DNA from: JBBDSJ01 sp040905025
Lineage (GTDB): Bacteria > Pseudomonadota > Gammaproteobacteria > Methylohalomonadales > Methylohalomonadaceae
Direction: 5' to 3'
DNA length: 64,000 nt
Assembly: GCA_040905025.1 (NCBI GenBank)
Contig: JBBDSJ010000138.1
Coordinates: forward strand, 9,453 to 73,452
Part shown: positions 1-8,326 of the stretch, piece after piece
How positions within the stretch are numbered: position 1 is the first letter of the stretch
Layout of the letters: every line of letters starts with the position of its first letter
Made by a program: the position numbers and the translations under genes
The notes under the pieces: model-generated
Seen by the model: the letters and a program-made list of their open reading frames with translations, nothing else
Told to the model about the DNA's origin: nothing
The model's database searches: none

Positions 1-170
1 AACCGGGTAAACCGGTCAATGTCGGTGATGTGATTTGCATTATCGAAGCAATGAAAATCATGAATCAGATCGAGGCTGATGTCGGTGGCCGACTGGTCAA
101 GGCACTGGTAGCCAGTGGTGAGCCGGTGGAATACGGTCAGCCGCTGTTTGTCATTGAGCCCGCTGACTAA
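1..170 (+). CDS. accB: Biotin carboxyl carrier protein of acetyl-CoA carboxylase, 3' end only
   Basis: Partial gene, open at the left edge; codons run from base 3 to the TAA at 168-170. The 55 visible residues are the C-terminal biotinyl domain. They contain the biotinylation motif EAMKIMN, whose lysine carries biotin, and end in a typical hammerhead beta strand (YGQPLFVIEP). AccB shuttles carboxylate between biotin carboxylase and the carboxyltransferase in fatty acid synthesis. accC follows 123 bases downstream on the same strand, the usual accBC order, which supports the call. Confidence 0.93.
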   Translation, partial: PGKPVNVGDVICIIEAMKIMNQIEADVGGRLVKALVASGEPVEYGQPLFVIEPAD

Positions 171-214
171 ACTATTCCGGTCCGGATTGCGAAGTAAATG
201 ATCGTCATAACTTC

Positions 215-234
215 TGCGGACATTAATGTCCGCA
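215..234. other. Perfect 20-base palindrome between accB and accC
   Basis: TGCGGACAT followed by ATGTCCGCA around a central TA forms a perfect 9-10 bp hairpin in the accB-accC spacer. No T-run follows, so it is not a convincing intrinsic terminator. It may be an mRNA-stabilising or processing hairpin. Confidence 0.4.
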
Positions 235-293
235 TGGATAATTGCGGGCAGCCAGAGCGCTGGCCCGAATCAAACTAATGCCCGAATATCGTT

Positions 294-1637
294 ATGCTAG
301 ATAAAGTCGTTATTGCCAATCGCGGCGAAATTGCGTTGCGCATCCTGCGTTGTTGCCGTGAGCTTGGAATTAAAACCGTTGCCGTGTATTCCGAAGCTGA
401 TCGCGAACAAAAACATGTATTGCTCGCTGATGAATCCGTTTGTATCGGCCCGGCAGCATCCTCGGAAAGCTATCTGAATATCCCGGCGGTGATCAGCGCG
501 GCTGAAGTGACCGATGCCGTCGCCATTCATCCCGGTTACGGTTTTCTCTCCGAGAATGCTGATTTCGCCGAACGTGTTGAGCAAAGCGGTTTTGTATTTA
601 TCGGCCCGCGTGCCGAAACCATACGCCTGATGGGTGATAAGGTATCGGCTATCAATGCGATGAAGGCGGCCGGGGTGCCTTGCGTGCCGGGCTCGGGTGG
701 ACCACTGGACGACAACAGTGATGAAAACATCCGCATTGCCCGCGAGATTGGTTATCCGGTGATGGTGAAGGCGGCCGGTGGTGGTGGTGGTCGCGGTATG
801 CGCGTAGTGCATACCGAAGCGAGTTTGCTGAATGCGATCTCATTAACCAAATCGGAAGCCGGCCAGGCGTTTGGTAACAGCGCCGTGTACATGGAAAAGT
901 TTCTTGAGCACCCGCGTCATATTGAAATCCAGGTGCTGGCCGATAGCCATGGCAACGTGATTCATCTCGGCGAGCGTGACTGCTCCATGCAGCGCCGCCA
1001 TCAGAAAGTCATCGAGGAATGTCCGGCGCCGGGCCTTACCGACAAGCAACGCAAGAAAATCGGTGATCGCTGTGTCGAGGCGTGTCAGCAGATCGGTTAT
1101 CGCGGCGCCGGCACGTTTGAATTTCTCTACCAGGACAATGAGTTCTATTTCATTGAAATGAACACCCGCGTACAGGTTGAGCACCCCGTAACCGAGATGG
1201 TAACCGGCGTCGATATCGTGAAAGAACAGTTGCGCATCGCTGCCGGTGACAAGCTGACCTACAAGCAGACCGATATTGTCATGCGCGGTCATGCGGTGGA
1301 ATGCCGGCTGAATGCTGAGGACGCCGAGACTTTCATGCCGTCGCCCGGTACGATTCATCATTACCATGCGCCGGGTGGTCCCGGCATCCGCGTTGATACA
1401 CATGTGTATCAAGGTTATACCGTGCCACCGTATTATGATTCGATGATCGGCAAGTTGATCGCCTGCGCGGAAAACCGGCCAGCCGCGTTGGCACGGTTGC
1501 GTCAGGCGCTCGCCGAGATCGTGATTGAAGGTATCAAGACGAATATTCCACTACACCAGAAACTCATTAACGATGCCGCTTTCATGCAAGGTGGTACCGA
1601 TATCCATTATCTCGAAAACAAATTTGGCCTGAAGTGA
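294..1637 (+). CDS. accC: Acetyl-CoA carboxylase, biotin carboxylase subunit
   Basis: ATP-dependent carboxylation of the biotin on AccB, the first half-reaction of acetyl-CoA carboxylase. At 447 residues it has the normal family length. The N-terminal biotin carboxylase fold opens with VVIANRGEIALRI (5-17). The ATP-grasp glycine-rich loop is KAAGGGGGRGMR (159-170), and the active-site strand EMNTRVQVEHPVTE lies at 288-301. It follows accB and its last bases overlap the earliest possible start of prmA, so the three are probably co-transcribed. Confidence 0.97.
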   Translation: MLDKVVIANRGEIALRILRCCRELGIKTVAVYSEADREQKHVLLADESVCIGPAASSESYLNIPAVISAAEVTDAVAIHPGYGFLSENADFAERVEQSGFVFIGPRAETIRLMGDKVSAINAMKAAGVPCVPGSGGPLDDNSDENIRIAREIGYPVMVKAAGGGGGRGMRVVHTEASLLNAISLTKSEAGQAFGNSAVYMEKFLEHPRHIEIQVLADSHGNVIHLGERDCSMQRRHQKVIEECPAPGLTDKQRKKIGDRCVEACQQIGYRGAGTFEFLYQDNEFYFIEMNTRVQVEHPVTEMVTGVDIVKEQLRIAAGDKLTYKQTDIVMRGHAVECRLNAEDAETFMPSPGTIHHYHAPGGPGIRVDTHVYQGYTVPPYYDSMIGKLIACAENRPAALARLRQALAEIVIEGIKTNIPLHQKLINDAAFMQGGTDIHYLENKFGLK

Positions 1638-1651
1638 GTAGCGCAGCTGCC

Positions 1652-2512
1652 ATGAACGAAGACACTGGCGGCAGTTGGCAACAACTGACGGTGCAATGTG
1701 AGCCGGCGCTGGCGGCACGGATTGCGGAGCTGCTGGAACTGGCAGAACCGACCGTGATGGATGTGCCGGCAGCTGACTCCGGCCGCACAGATTTACGCGC
1801 CTTGTTTCCCGCCGGGCAAATCCTGACAGGTTTAATCAGTGTTCTGCATGGCCTCGGAGAATGTGAATGCGCACTGACCGGAATACCGGAGCAGGACTGG
1901 CTGGCGGTCAGTCGTGATGCCTGGTCGCCGGTCGCGTTGGGCGACAATGTCTGGATGGGACCGGGCTGGTGTGCGCCACCGGAAGCGGCAAGGCTTTATT
2001 TGAAGATCGATCCGGGCCAGGCATTTGGTACCGGTCAGCATCCGACGACCCGATTGTGTTTGCGCTGGCTGATCAAAAACGCGGCGGACGGGTTGCCGGC
2101 GACAGCCATTGACTACGGCTGTGGCTCCGGTGCGCTTGCGATTAGCGCTGCGCAACTGGGAGTGAAAAAGGTGCTGGCAACCGATATTGATCCACTGGCG
2201 CTGGCGGCGACGACTGATAATGCTGCCGCCAATGCCGTTGCCAGCAGGGTTGAATGTATCGAACCCCTGGTGGCGGCGAGCATGCCACCGGCGCCACTAT
2301 TGCTTGCCAATATTCTGTTGCGGCCCTTGCAGGCACTGGCGCCGCAACTGGTGCGGCTGGTAACAACCGATGGCAGGATTGTTCTGTCAGGGATTTTGCG
2401 CAGTCAGGTCGAGGCTTGTCGTGACAGCTATTCCGCATGGTTCACATTTGCACCGGCCGAATTTGAAGATGACTGGGCATTGTTAGTCGGCCAGCGGCGG
2501 GCTGATAGCTGA
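1652..2512 (+). CDS. prmA: Ribosomal protein L11 methyltransferase
   Basis: SAM-dependent trimethylation of ribosomal protein L11. The protein has the PrmA layout: an N-terminal substrate-recognition domain, a linker with the DPGQAFGTGQHPTT signature, then a Rossmann methyltransferase domain with the SAM loop DYGCGSGALA and the NILLRPL motif in the active-site region. A GTG at 1634 would overlap accC by four bases. I prefer the ATG at 1652 (286 residues) because the predicted N-terminus then begins just before WQQLTV, as in other PrmA proteins. accC-prmA adjacency is common in gammaproteobacteria. Confidence 0.92.
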   Translation: MNEDTGGSWQQLTVQCEPALAARIAELLELAEPTVMDVPAADSGRTDLRALFPAGQILTGLISVLHGLGECECALTGIPEQDWLAVSRDAWSPVALGDNVWMGPGWCAPPEAARLYLKIDPGQAFGTGQHPTTRLCLRWLIKNAADGLPATAIDYGCGSGALAISAAQLGVKKVLATDIDPLALAATTDNAAANAVASRVECIEPLVAASMPPAPLLLANILLRPLQALAPQLVRLVTTDGRIVLSGILRSQVEACRDSYSAWFTFAPAEFEDDWALLVGQRRADS

Positions 2513-3246
2513 TGTTTACCCGCTGCCCTGGTTGTCAGACTGCCTTCAGACTACGTGCTGCGCAGCTTGCGCGAGCCCAGGGGCGGGTGCGGTGCGGTCA
2601 GTGTGGACAGGCCTTTAATGCACTGCAGAGCCTGGCTGATACGCCGGCCGGGTTGCCGGCGGTGGCAGCTCCAATGCCGGAGGATAAACTTGTCCCTGGC
2701 ACAGGGGCTGCCCGGGCCGGTGAGCCGGCACCAGCACTGCATGATTTGCCGGACTGGGATGAACCGGCCCGGCCACGGCGGCGCTGGCTCTGGTGGTTAC
2801 TGGCTGTTGTATTGCTGCTGCTGGTGCTTGTGCAAACCGCATGGTTTCAACGGGATCGGCTCTACACCCGGTTTCCGCAGTTGTTACCGTTAGCCGAGCA
2901 ATTGTGTGAGCGACTTGAATGTGAAGTTTACCGCTTGCGGCACATGCTCGACTTTGAACTGATTAATCGTGATGTGCGCATGCATCCTGCCTATGAGGAT
3001 GCGCTGCTGGTCAATGCGACATTTGCTAACCGGGCAGCACAACGACAACCCTACCCGCAACTGCAACTGGCCCTGTATGACACAGACGGGCGCGTGATTG
3101 CGTACCGTGCGTTCAAACCGGCAGATTACCTGGACGCAAGTTTGCCGACAGGTCATGGTATGGCCCCTGATGAGCCACTACATGTGGTGCTGGAAGTCAG
3201 TGGCCCGACCAGCGGGGCCGTGAGTTTTGAATTCGGTTTTCTTTAG
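2512..3246 (+). CDS. Zinc-ribbon, single-pass membrane protein (MJ0042 / DUF3426 type)
   Basis: A 244-residue protein whose start codon overlaps the prmA stop by one base. Residues 1-36 form an MJ0042-type zinc ribbon with CPGC at 5-8 and CGQC near 28-31. A proline- and charge-rich linker leads to one strong transmembrane segment at about 92-110 (WLWWLLAVVLLLLVLVQTAW). The C-terminal region matches the DUF3426 pattern and would be periplasmic. The position after prmA is conserved in many proteobacteria, but no biochemical function is established; a cytoplasmic zinc sensor joined to a periplasmic domain is an inference. Confidence 0.8.
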   Translation: MFTRCPGCQTAFRLRAAQLARAQGRVRCGQCGQAFNALQSLADTPAGLPAVAAPMPEDKLVPGTGAARAGEPAPALHDLPDWDEPARPRRRWLWWLLAVVLLLLVLVQTAWFQRDRLYTRFPQLLPLAEQLCERLECEVYRLRHMLDFELINRDVRMHPAYEDALLVNATFANRAAQRQPYPQLQLALYDTDGRVIAYRAFKPADYLDASLPTGHGMAPDEPLHVVLEVSGPTSGAVSFEFGFL

Positions 3247-3319
3247 GGAAACTCTGGGCAGTGGTGCATGGCTGCACCGTTTACGTAGCTAAGGATGTAA
3301 TAAATCAGAGGTTCCTTAG
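3243..3319. repeat. Short copy of a modular palindromic element with CTCTG inverted ends
   Basis: Begins TTAGGGAAACTCTG and ends CAGAGGTTCCTTAG, imperfect inverted ends (11 of 14 positions). Inside is one hairpin module, GTGCATGGCTGCAC, followed by TTTACGTAGCTAAGGATG. The left end overlaps the TAG stop codon of the preceding gene. The same module pattern recurs at 3574-3815 and 39281-39484. Confidence 0.7.
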
Positions 3320-3929
3320 AACCATCAGTTTTATTTGCCCTGGCGTGGCCAGTGGTAACGGTCGTATTTTCAATTTTCGCTGCCGAAACTTGATTTGGAT
3401 CACTGTTGCTTGCATGCAGCTTTCATCGTGTCCTGAATATATGTATGATTTTGAATCTTTCCTGACGTAGAACGCGATGCGGAACATGCAGGATGAGCAT
3501 GTGTTAAGCAAACTCTGTATTTGTCAGAGCTTGCCTGAATAAAAACAGCGTCCACAGTCACGTCAGCAAATAATAAGGGATCTCTGATTTATTTAGAGAT
3601 TCCTGCAGTACACTGATGTACTGCCATTTTTCAATCACTTAGATGATGGAAAAATGGAGAGAAGTGCTACATGGATGTAGCGGTTACGAACCTAAGGATG
3701 GAAAATCGAAAATCACAATTTTCGATTTTCGTGCTCTGAGGAATGGCACATGGATGTGCCGCTTATGAAGCCAAGGATGTAGTATTCATGGATGAATTAT
3801 TCAGAGCTTTCTTAAACAGTATGCCCGGTTCTGTGGTGGCGCCTGTCTGTTGTATATGCAACTGACGTAACCGTGGAAGTGCTGGTACTTACCAACCTCG
3901 TGTTAGTGAAAGGCAGTCTTGGAATTCGG
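3247..3929. other. 683-base intergenic region upstream of dusB
   Basis: No credible gene. It holds the two modular repeat copies (3243-3319, 3574-3815). Between them, about 3320-3570, is unassigned sequence that includes one more CTCTG...CAGAG inverted pair near 3505-3535 (GCAAACTCTG / CAGAGCTTGC). A promoter for dusB-fis must lie here or further upstream, but I cannot fix one. Confidence 0.6.
3574..3815 (+). repeat. Full modular palindromic element with three hairpin modules
   Basis: Ends are AAGGGATCTCTGA on the left and TTCAGAGCTTTCTTAA on the right. Inside are successive hairpins: AGTACACTGATGTACT, GCTACATGGATGTAGC (about 3665-3680), an AT-rich hairpin at 3703-3730 and GGCACATGGATGTGCC (about 3745-3760). 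The two CATGGATG hairpins are each followed by a spacer ending in AAGGATG. The copy at 39281-39484, read on the opposite strand, carries the same modules in the same order. Confidence 0.75.
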
Positions 3930-4952
3930 ATGCAAATTGGTTCGCTCACTTTAAGTAACAACCTGATACTGGCGCCAATGGCCGGCGTAACCGATCGGCC
4001 GTTTCGGCAATTATGCCGACAACTTGGCGCGGGGTTGGCGGTATCGGAAATGGTCAGTGCCAACCCGGACCTGCGCATGACGCGCAAAAGCCGGCTGCGG
4101 CTGGATCATCAGGGCGAACCGGGTCCGCGTGCCGTGCAGATTGCCGGTGCCGATCCGCACATGCTCGCCGATGCGGCCCGCTACAACGCGGATCAGGGTG
4201 CCGAGATCATAGATATCAACATGGGCTGTCCGGCGAAAAAGGTTTGCAATGTTTACGCCGGTTCCGCGCTGTTACAGGATGAAGCGCTGGTGGCAAGGAT
4301 TCTCACTACTGTCGTCGCTGCGGTGGATGTGCCGGTGACCCTGAAAATCCGTACCGGTTGGCAACCACAGAACAAAAATGCGATTGCCATTGCCCGTATT
4401 GCCGAGCATGCCGGTATCAGGATGCTGACTGTGCATGGCCGTACCCGCGCCTGTGCGTTCCGGGGTGACGCTGAACACGATACCGCGCGCCATGTGAAGC
4501 AGGCAGTACAGATTCCGGTGGTTGCCAACGGTGATATCCGCACACCCCAACAGGCGCGGCAAATTCTTGCGCAAACCGGTGCCGATGGTCTGATGATCGG
4601 TCGTGGCGCCCAGGGCAATCCGTGGATTTTTCGTGATATACAGCATTTTCTGATCACCGGCAAGTTATTGCCGCCACCTGCTGCCGCTGAAGTGCTCGCG
4701 ACCTTGCGCGGACATCTGGAAAATCTTTACGCGTTTTATGGCGAATACCAGGGTGTGCGCATCGCCCGTAAGCACATTGCCTGGTACTGCCGGCATGCCG
4801 ATGATGCGGCCGCCCGGCAACTGCGGCAACGCGCCAACCAGGCCGAACATGCGGATCAGCAGCTGGCCTGGGTCGAGGATTGCTTCAACGGGCGATTGTG
4901 CACACAGCTACCGGTTGGTCATGAATCTGTTGCAGGGAGACTGGCGGCATGA
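3930..4952 (+). CDS. dusB: tRNA-dihydrouridine synthase B
   Basis: FMN-dependent reduction of a uridine in tRNA to dihydrouridine. The TIM-barrel domain starts with LILAPMAGVTDRPFR. The catalytic-cysteine motif NMGCPAKKVCN and the HGRTR FMN-phosphate region are both present, and a small helical RNA-binding domain ends the protein. The frame is open from 3873, but I chose the ATG at 3930 because MQIGSLTLSNN matches normal DusB N-termini and gives 340 residues. It overlaps fis by four bases (ATGA), the classic dusB-fis operon. Confidence 0.95.
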   Translation: MQIGSLTLSNNLILAPMAGVTDRPFRQLCRQLGAGLAVSEMVSANPDLRMTRKSRLRLDHQGEPGPRAVQIAGADPHMLADAARYNADQGAEIIDINMGCPAKKVCNVYAGSALLQDEALVARILTTVVAAVDVPVTLKIRTGWQPQNKNAIAIARIAEHAGIRMLTVHGRTRACAFRGDAEHDTARHVKQAVQIPVVANGDIRTPQQARQILAQTGADGLMIGRGAQGNPWIFRDIQHFLITGKLLPPPAAAEVLATLRGHLENLYAFYGEYQGVRIARKHIAWYCRHADDAAARQLRQRANQAEHADQQLAWVEDCFNGRLCTQLPVGHESVAGRLAA

Positions 4953-5233
4953 GTTTGCATCAGGCACATAAAAAATTAATCAGCGCGGAACGCGCTGTCG
5001 ATGAAAAAACCTGCCTGAGTGAATCCGTACGCAAGGCGATGGAAGCCTACTTTGCCGATATGGACGGTCATGAAGTCAATGACTTGTATGAACTCGTGAT
5101 GGCGCAGGTGGAAAAACCGTTATTTGAAGTCGTCATGGATAGTACCCGCGGTAACATTACCAAGGCTGCACAAGTGCTTGGCATGAATCGCGGAACACTG
5201 CGTACCCGCCTGAAAAAATACGGCCTGGATTGA
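4949..5233 (+). CDS. fis: Nucleoid-associated DNA-binding protein Fis
   Basis: A 94-residue Fis protein that bends DNA and regulates rRNA/tRNA promoters, recombination and replication. The C-terminal helix-turn-helix is intact (NITKAAQVLGMNRGTLRTRL), preceded by the dimerisation helices. Its start codon overlaps the dusB stop, so it is translated from the dusB-fis mRNA, as in Escherichia coli. Confidence 0.96.
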   Translation: MSLHQAHKKLISAERAVDEKTCLSESVRKAMEAYFADMDGHEVNDLYELVMAQVEKPLFEVVMDSTRGNITKAAQVLGMNRGTLRTRLKKYGLD

Positions 5234-5282
5234 TCTGCAGACTGATCAAGCCGGTTATTTTTGACCTTCGGAGAGAATAGTC

Positions 5283-6851
5283 ATGGTTGCCATACGCCGC
5301 GCATTGGTCAGTGTTTCAGATAAAACCGGTGTGGTGGAGTTTTGTCAGGCGCTTGCCAGATTGAAAGTTGAGTTTTTGTCGACCGGTGGCACCGCGAAAT
5401 TGTTACGCGATGCCGGTCTGAATGTAACCGAAGTTTCCGCACATACCGGCTTTCCGGAAATTATGGCCGGTCGCGTCAAAACCCTGCATCCAAAAATCCA
5501 TGGTGGTTTGCTCGGCCGCCGTGGCGAGGACGATGCCGTGATGGCCGAACATGGTATCGAACCGATAGATCTGCTGGTCGTGAATCTGTATCCATTTGCG
5601 CAGACTGTGGCCAGGGCGGATTGCACACTGGCCGAAGCCATTGAGAATATTGATATCGGCGGCCCGGCCATGTTGCGTGCGGCGGCCAAGAATCATGCTG
5701 CGGTGGCGGTGTTGGTCGATAGCATGGACTATGCCCGTGTGCTGGATGAAATGCAGCACAACAATGGCGAGCTCAAGGCTTCAACCCGTTACCATCTGGC
5801 GCGCAAGGCGTTTGCGCATACCGCAAATTATGATGCGGCCGTCAGCAGCTATCTTGGCAGCATCAGTTTTGACGGCAGCACGCGCGAGCCGTTTTCACTG
5901 ACGTATACGCCCCAGTTTCACAAGCTGCAGGATCTGCGTTACGGCGAAAACCCGCATCAGCGCGCCGCGTTTTATCGTGAACCCGAACCGGTCAGTGGCA
6001 GTATCGCCAATGCCACCCAACTGCAGGGCAAGGCGCTGTCGTATAACAATATTGCTGATACCGATGCCGCATTGCAGTGTGTTTTCGGATTTGCCGAGAC
6101 TGCCTGCGTCATCGTCAAGCATGCCAATCCCTGCGGTGTGGCCGTCGCCGAAGATCAGGATACCGCTTACAAGCTGGCCTACATGACCGACCCGACTTCG
6201 GCATTCGGCGGGATTATCGCGCTGAACCGCGAGCTGGAACCGGCTACCGCTGAAGCCATTCTGGATAATCAATTCGTCGAAGTGATCGCGGCACCGAGTG
6301 TGCATGCCGATGCTTTGAAGATCCTGTCGGACAAGCCCGGCATTCGCGTACTGGCCGTGGGTGAACCGCCGGCAGAATTCCCGCCGCAGCTTGATATGAA
6401 ACGCGTAGTCGGCGGCGTGTTATTGCAGGATGCTGATCAGGGCACGATTGATGTGAATGATTTAACCATTGTCAGTGAACGCGGGCCGACTGATGCCGAA
6501 ATCCGCGATCTGTTCTTTGCCTGGCGCGTGGCCAAGTATGTTAAATCCAATGCGATTGTCTATGCGCATGATCAACGCACGATCGGCGTCGGTGCCGGCC
6601 AGATGAGCCGTGTCTACAGTGCCCGTATCGCCGGCATCAAGGCGCATGATGAAGGCCTTGAAGTCAAGGGCGCGGTCATGGCGTCCGATGCATTCTTTCC
6701 GTTTCGTGATGGTATTGATGCCGCCGCCGAAGCCGGTATTACTGCCGTCATCCAGCCCGGCGGCTCCATGCGTGATGATGAAGTCATTGCTGCGGCAAAC
6801 GAGCATGATATTGCGATGGTGTTTACTGGTATGCGCCATTTTAGGCATTAA
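5283..6851 (+). CDS. purH: Bifunctional AICAR transformylase / IMP cyclohydrolase
   Basis: Performs the last two steps of IMP synthesis: formyl transfer to AICAR, then ring closure. At 522 residues it has normal length. The N-terminal MGS-like cyclohydrolase domain occupies about 1-195 (STGGTAKLLRDAG, HPKIHGGLLGRR). The C-terminal transformylase domain carries SYNNIADTDAAL and VKHANPCGVA. A clear ribosome-binding site (GGAGAG) precedes the ATG. purD follows downstream, so two purine genes sit together, and purC occurs separately at 29 kb. Confidence 0.97.
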   Translation: MVAIRRALVSVSDKTGVVEFCQALARLKVEFLSTGGTAKLLRDAGLNVTEVSAHTGFPEIMAGRVKTLHPKIHGGLLGRRGEDDAVMAEHGIEPIDLLVVNLYPFAQTVARADCTLAEAIENIDIGGPAMLRAAAKNHAAVAVLVDSMDYARVLDEMQHNNGELKASTRYHLARKAFAHTANYDAAVSSYLGSISFDGSTREPFSLTYTPQFHKLQDLRYGENPHQRAAFYREPEPVSGSIANATQLQGKALSYNNIADTDAALQCVFGFAETACVIVKHANPCGVAVAEDQDTAYKLAYMTDPTSAFGGIIALNRELEPATAEAILDNQFVEVIAAPSVHADALKILSDKPGIRVLAVGEPPAEFPPQLDMKRVVGGVLLQDADQGTIDVNDLTIVSERGPTDAEIRDLFFAWRVAKYVKSNAIVYAHDQRTIGVGAGQMSRVYSARIAGIKAHDEGLEVKGAVMASDAFFPFRDGIDAAAEAGITAVIQPGGSMRDDEVIAAANEHDIAMVFTGMRHFRH

Positions 6852-6872
6852 TCTGCCTTGGCAGATTAATGC
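6845..6872. other. Perfect 13-bp hairpin overlapping the purH stop codon
   Basis: GCATTAATCTGCC and GGCAGATTAATGC flank a TT loop, and the stop codon lies in the left arm. There is no T-run, so it may protect the mRNA 3' end rather than terminate transcription. Confidence 0.5.
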
Positions 6873-6986
6873 CAGTCAAAAGTAAAAAGCAAAAAGTATA
6901 AAAGCCGTTCATGCGCATTTTCACGAACAAAATTACTCGGCCGCAGAATCTACTGTTGCCACTATAGCTTTATTGAACCACAGAGT

Positions 6987-7032
6987 ACCCTCTCCCTTTG
7001 GGAGAGGGCCAGGGAGAGGGCCAGGGTGAGGG
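6987..7032. repeat. CCCTCTCCC...GGGAGAGGG hairpin repeat, forms the purD leader
   Basis: ACCCTCTCCC-TTT-GGGAGAGGG hairpin, followed by two further GGGAGAGGG / GGGTGAGGG blocks. It ends one base before the purD ATG, so its purine-rich arm is the only ribosome-binding region available to purD. Related copies are at 33086-33122, 56383-56418 and 63881-63917. Confidence 0.75.
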
Positions 7033-7033
7033 C

Positions 7034-8314
7034 ATGAACGTTTTGATTGTGGGTAATGGCGGGCGCGAGCATGCGCTGGCCTGGAAGGTGGCGCAATCGC
7101 CGCAGGTGGACAAGGTCTATGTTGCGCCGGGGAACGCCGGTACCGCGACGGAGTCCGGTGTGGAAAACGTGGCGATCAAGGCGACCGATATTCCGGCGTT
7201 GCTGGATTTTGCCCGGCGCGAGCAGATTGACCTGACCATCGTCGGGCCGGAAGCGCCACTGGTTGCCGGCATTGCCGATGCATTCCAGCAAGCCGGTTTG
7301 CGTTGTTTCGGGCCCTCGAAAGCTGCCGCGCAACTGGAGGGCTCGAAAGCCTTCGCCAAGAATTTTCTCCAGCGCTACAACATCCCCACTGCCCGCTATG
7401 AGAATTTTACTGATCTGGATGCCGCATTAGCCTATCTGCAGGATCATGCGTTGCCGGTCGTGATAAAGGCTGATGGTCTGGCTGCCGGCAAGGGCGTGAT
7501 CATTGCGCAGAACATCGCTGAAGCCGAGCTGGCGGTGAGAGACATGCTGGCAGGTAACAAGTTTGGCGATGCCGGTCATCGGGTCGTGATTGAAGAGTTT
7601 CTTGCCGGTGAAGAAGCGAGTTTTATTGTGGTTGCCAGCGGCCAGCAGTTTGTCGCGCTGGCCAGCTCTCAGGATCACAAGGCCCGCGATGCCGGCGACC
7701 AGGGCCCGAATACCGGCGGCATGGGTGCGTATTCACCGGCACCGGTGGTTACGACTGAGATGCATGCCCGCATTGTTGCAGAAATCATTCAGCCGACACT
7801 GGCCGGCCTAGCCAGCGAGGGTATTGATTATCTCGGCTTTCTTTATGCCGGTGTGATGATCACGGCTGATGGCATGCCGAAAGTGCTCGAGTTCAATTGC
7901 CGTTTTGGTGATCCGGAAACGCAGCCGATATTACTGCGGTTGCAATCCGATCTGGTGGCACTGTGCAGCCGGGCAATCGATCAACAACTTGATGGTTACG
8001 AACTGGATTGGGAGCCGCGAGTTGCGCTGGGCGTCGTGCTGGCGGCAGAAGGCTACCCCGGTGAGGTCAGAAACAATGACGTGATTACCGGTCTGGACGC
8101 GCCGCAGCCGGACCATGTCAAAGTGTTTCAGGCGGGCACGAAGTTATGCGATGGCGAAGTGGTCACTGCCGGTGGCCGCGTTTTATGCGTAACGGCACTG
8201 GGCAATGATATTGCCGGAGCGCAGCAAAATGCCTACAAGGCGGTGCAGAAAATCAACTGGAGCGGGATGTTCTATCGCCCGGATATTGGTTACCGGGCTA
8301 TCAAACGTATTTAA
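7034..8314 (+). CDS. purD: Phosphoribosylamine-glycine ligase (GAR synthetase)
   Basis: ATP-dependent joining of glycine to phosphoribosylamine, the second step of purine synthesis. ATP-grasp enzyme of 426 residues: N-terminal MNVLIVGNGGREHALAWK, glycine-rich loop KADGLAAGKGVI, and metal-binding EFNCRFGDPETQ. The frame is open from 6998, but those codons translate the GAGGG hairpin repeat (GEGQGEG). The ATG at 7034 matches the family start. Translation must use the purine-rich repeat arm as its ribosome-binding site. Confidence 0.96.
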   Translation: MNVLIVGNGGREHALAWKVAQSPQVDKVYVAPGNAGTATESGVENVAIKATDIPALLDFARREQIDLTIVGPEAPLVAGIADAFQQAGLRCFGPSKAAAQLEGSKAFAKNFLQRYNIPTARYENFTDLDAALAYLQDHALPVVIKADGLAAGKGVIIAQNIAEAELAVRDMLAGNKFGDAGHRVVIEEFLAGEEASFIVVASGQQFVALASSQDHKARDAGDQGPNTGGMGAYSPAPVVTTEMHARIVAEIIQPTLAGLASEGIDYLGFLYAGVMITADGMPKVLEFNCRFGDPETQPILLRLQSDLVALCSRAIDQQLDGYELDWEPRVALGVVLAAEGYPGEVRNNDVITGLDAPQPDHVKVFQAGTKLCDGEVVTAGGRVLCVTALGNDIAGAQQNAYKAVQKINWSGMFYRPDIGYRAIKRI

Positions 8315-8326
8315 TTTTTGGGTTGT

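Noticed and set aside
3261..3511. ORFs of 68-69 codons on both strands after the DUF3426 gene
   Set aside because: They overlap each other and repeat DNA, with no recognisable motif or ribosome-binding site.
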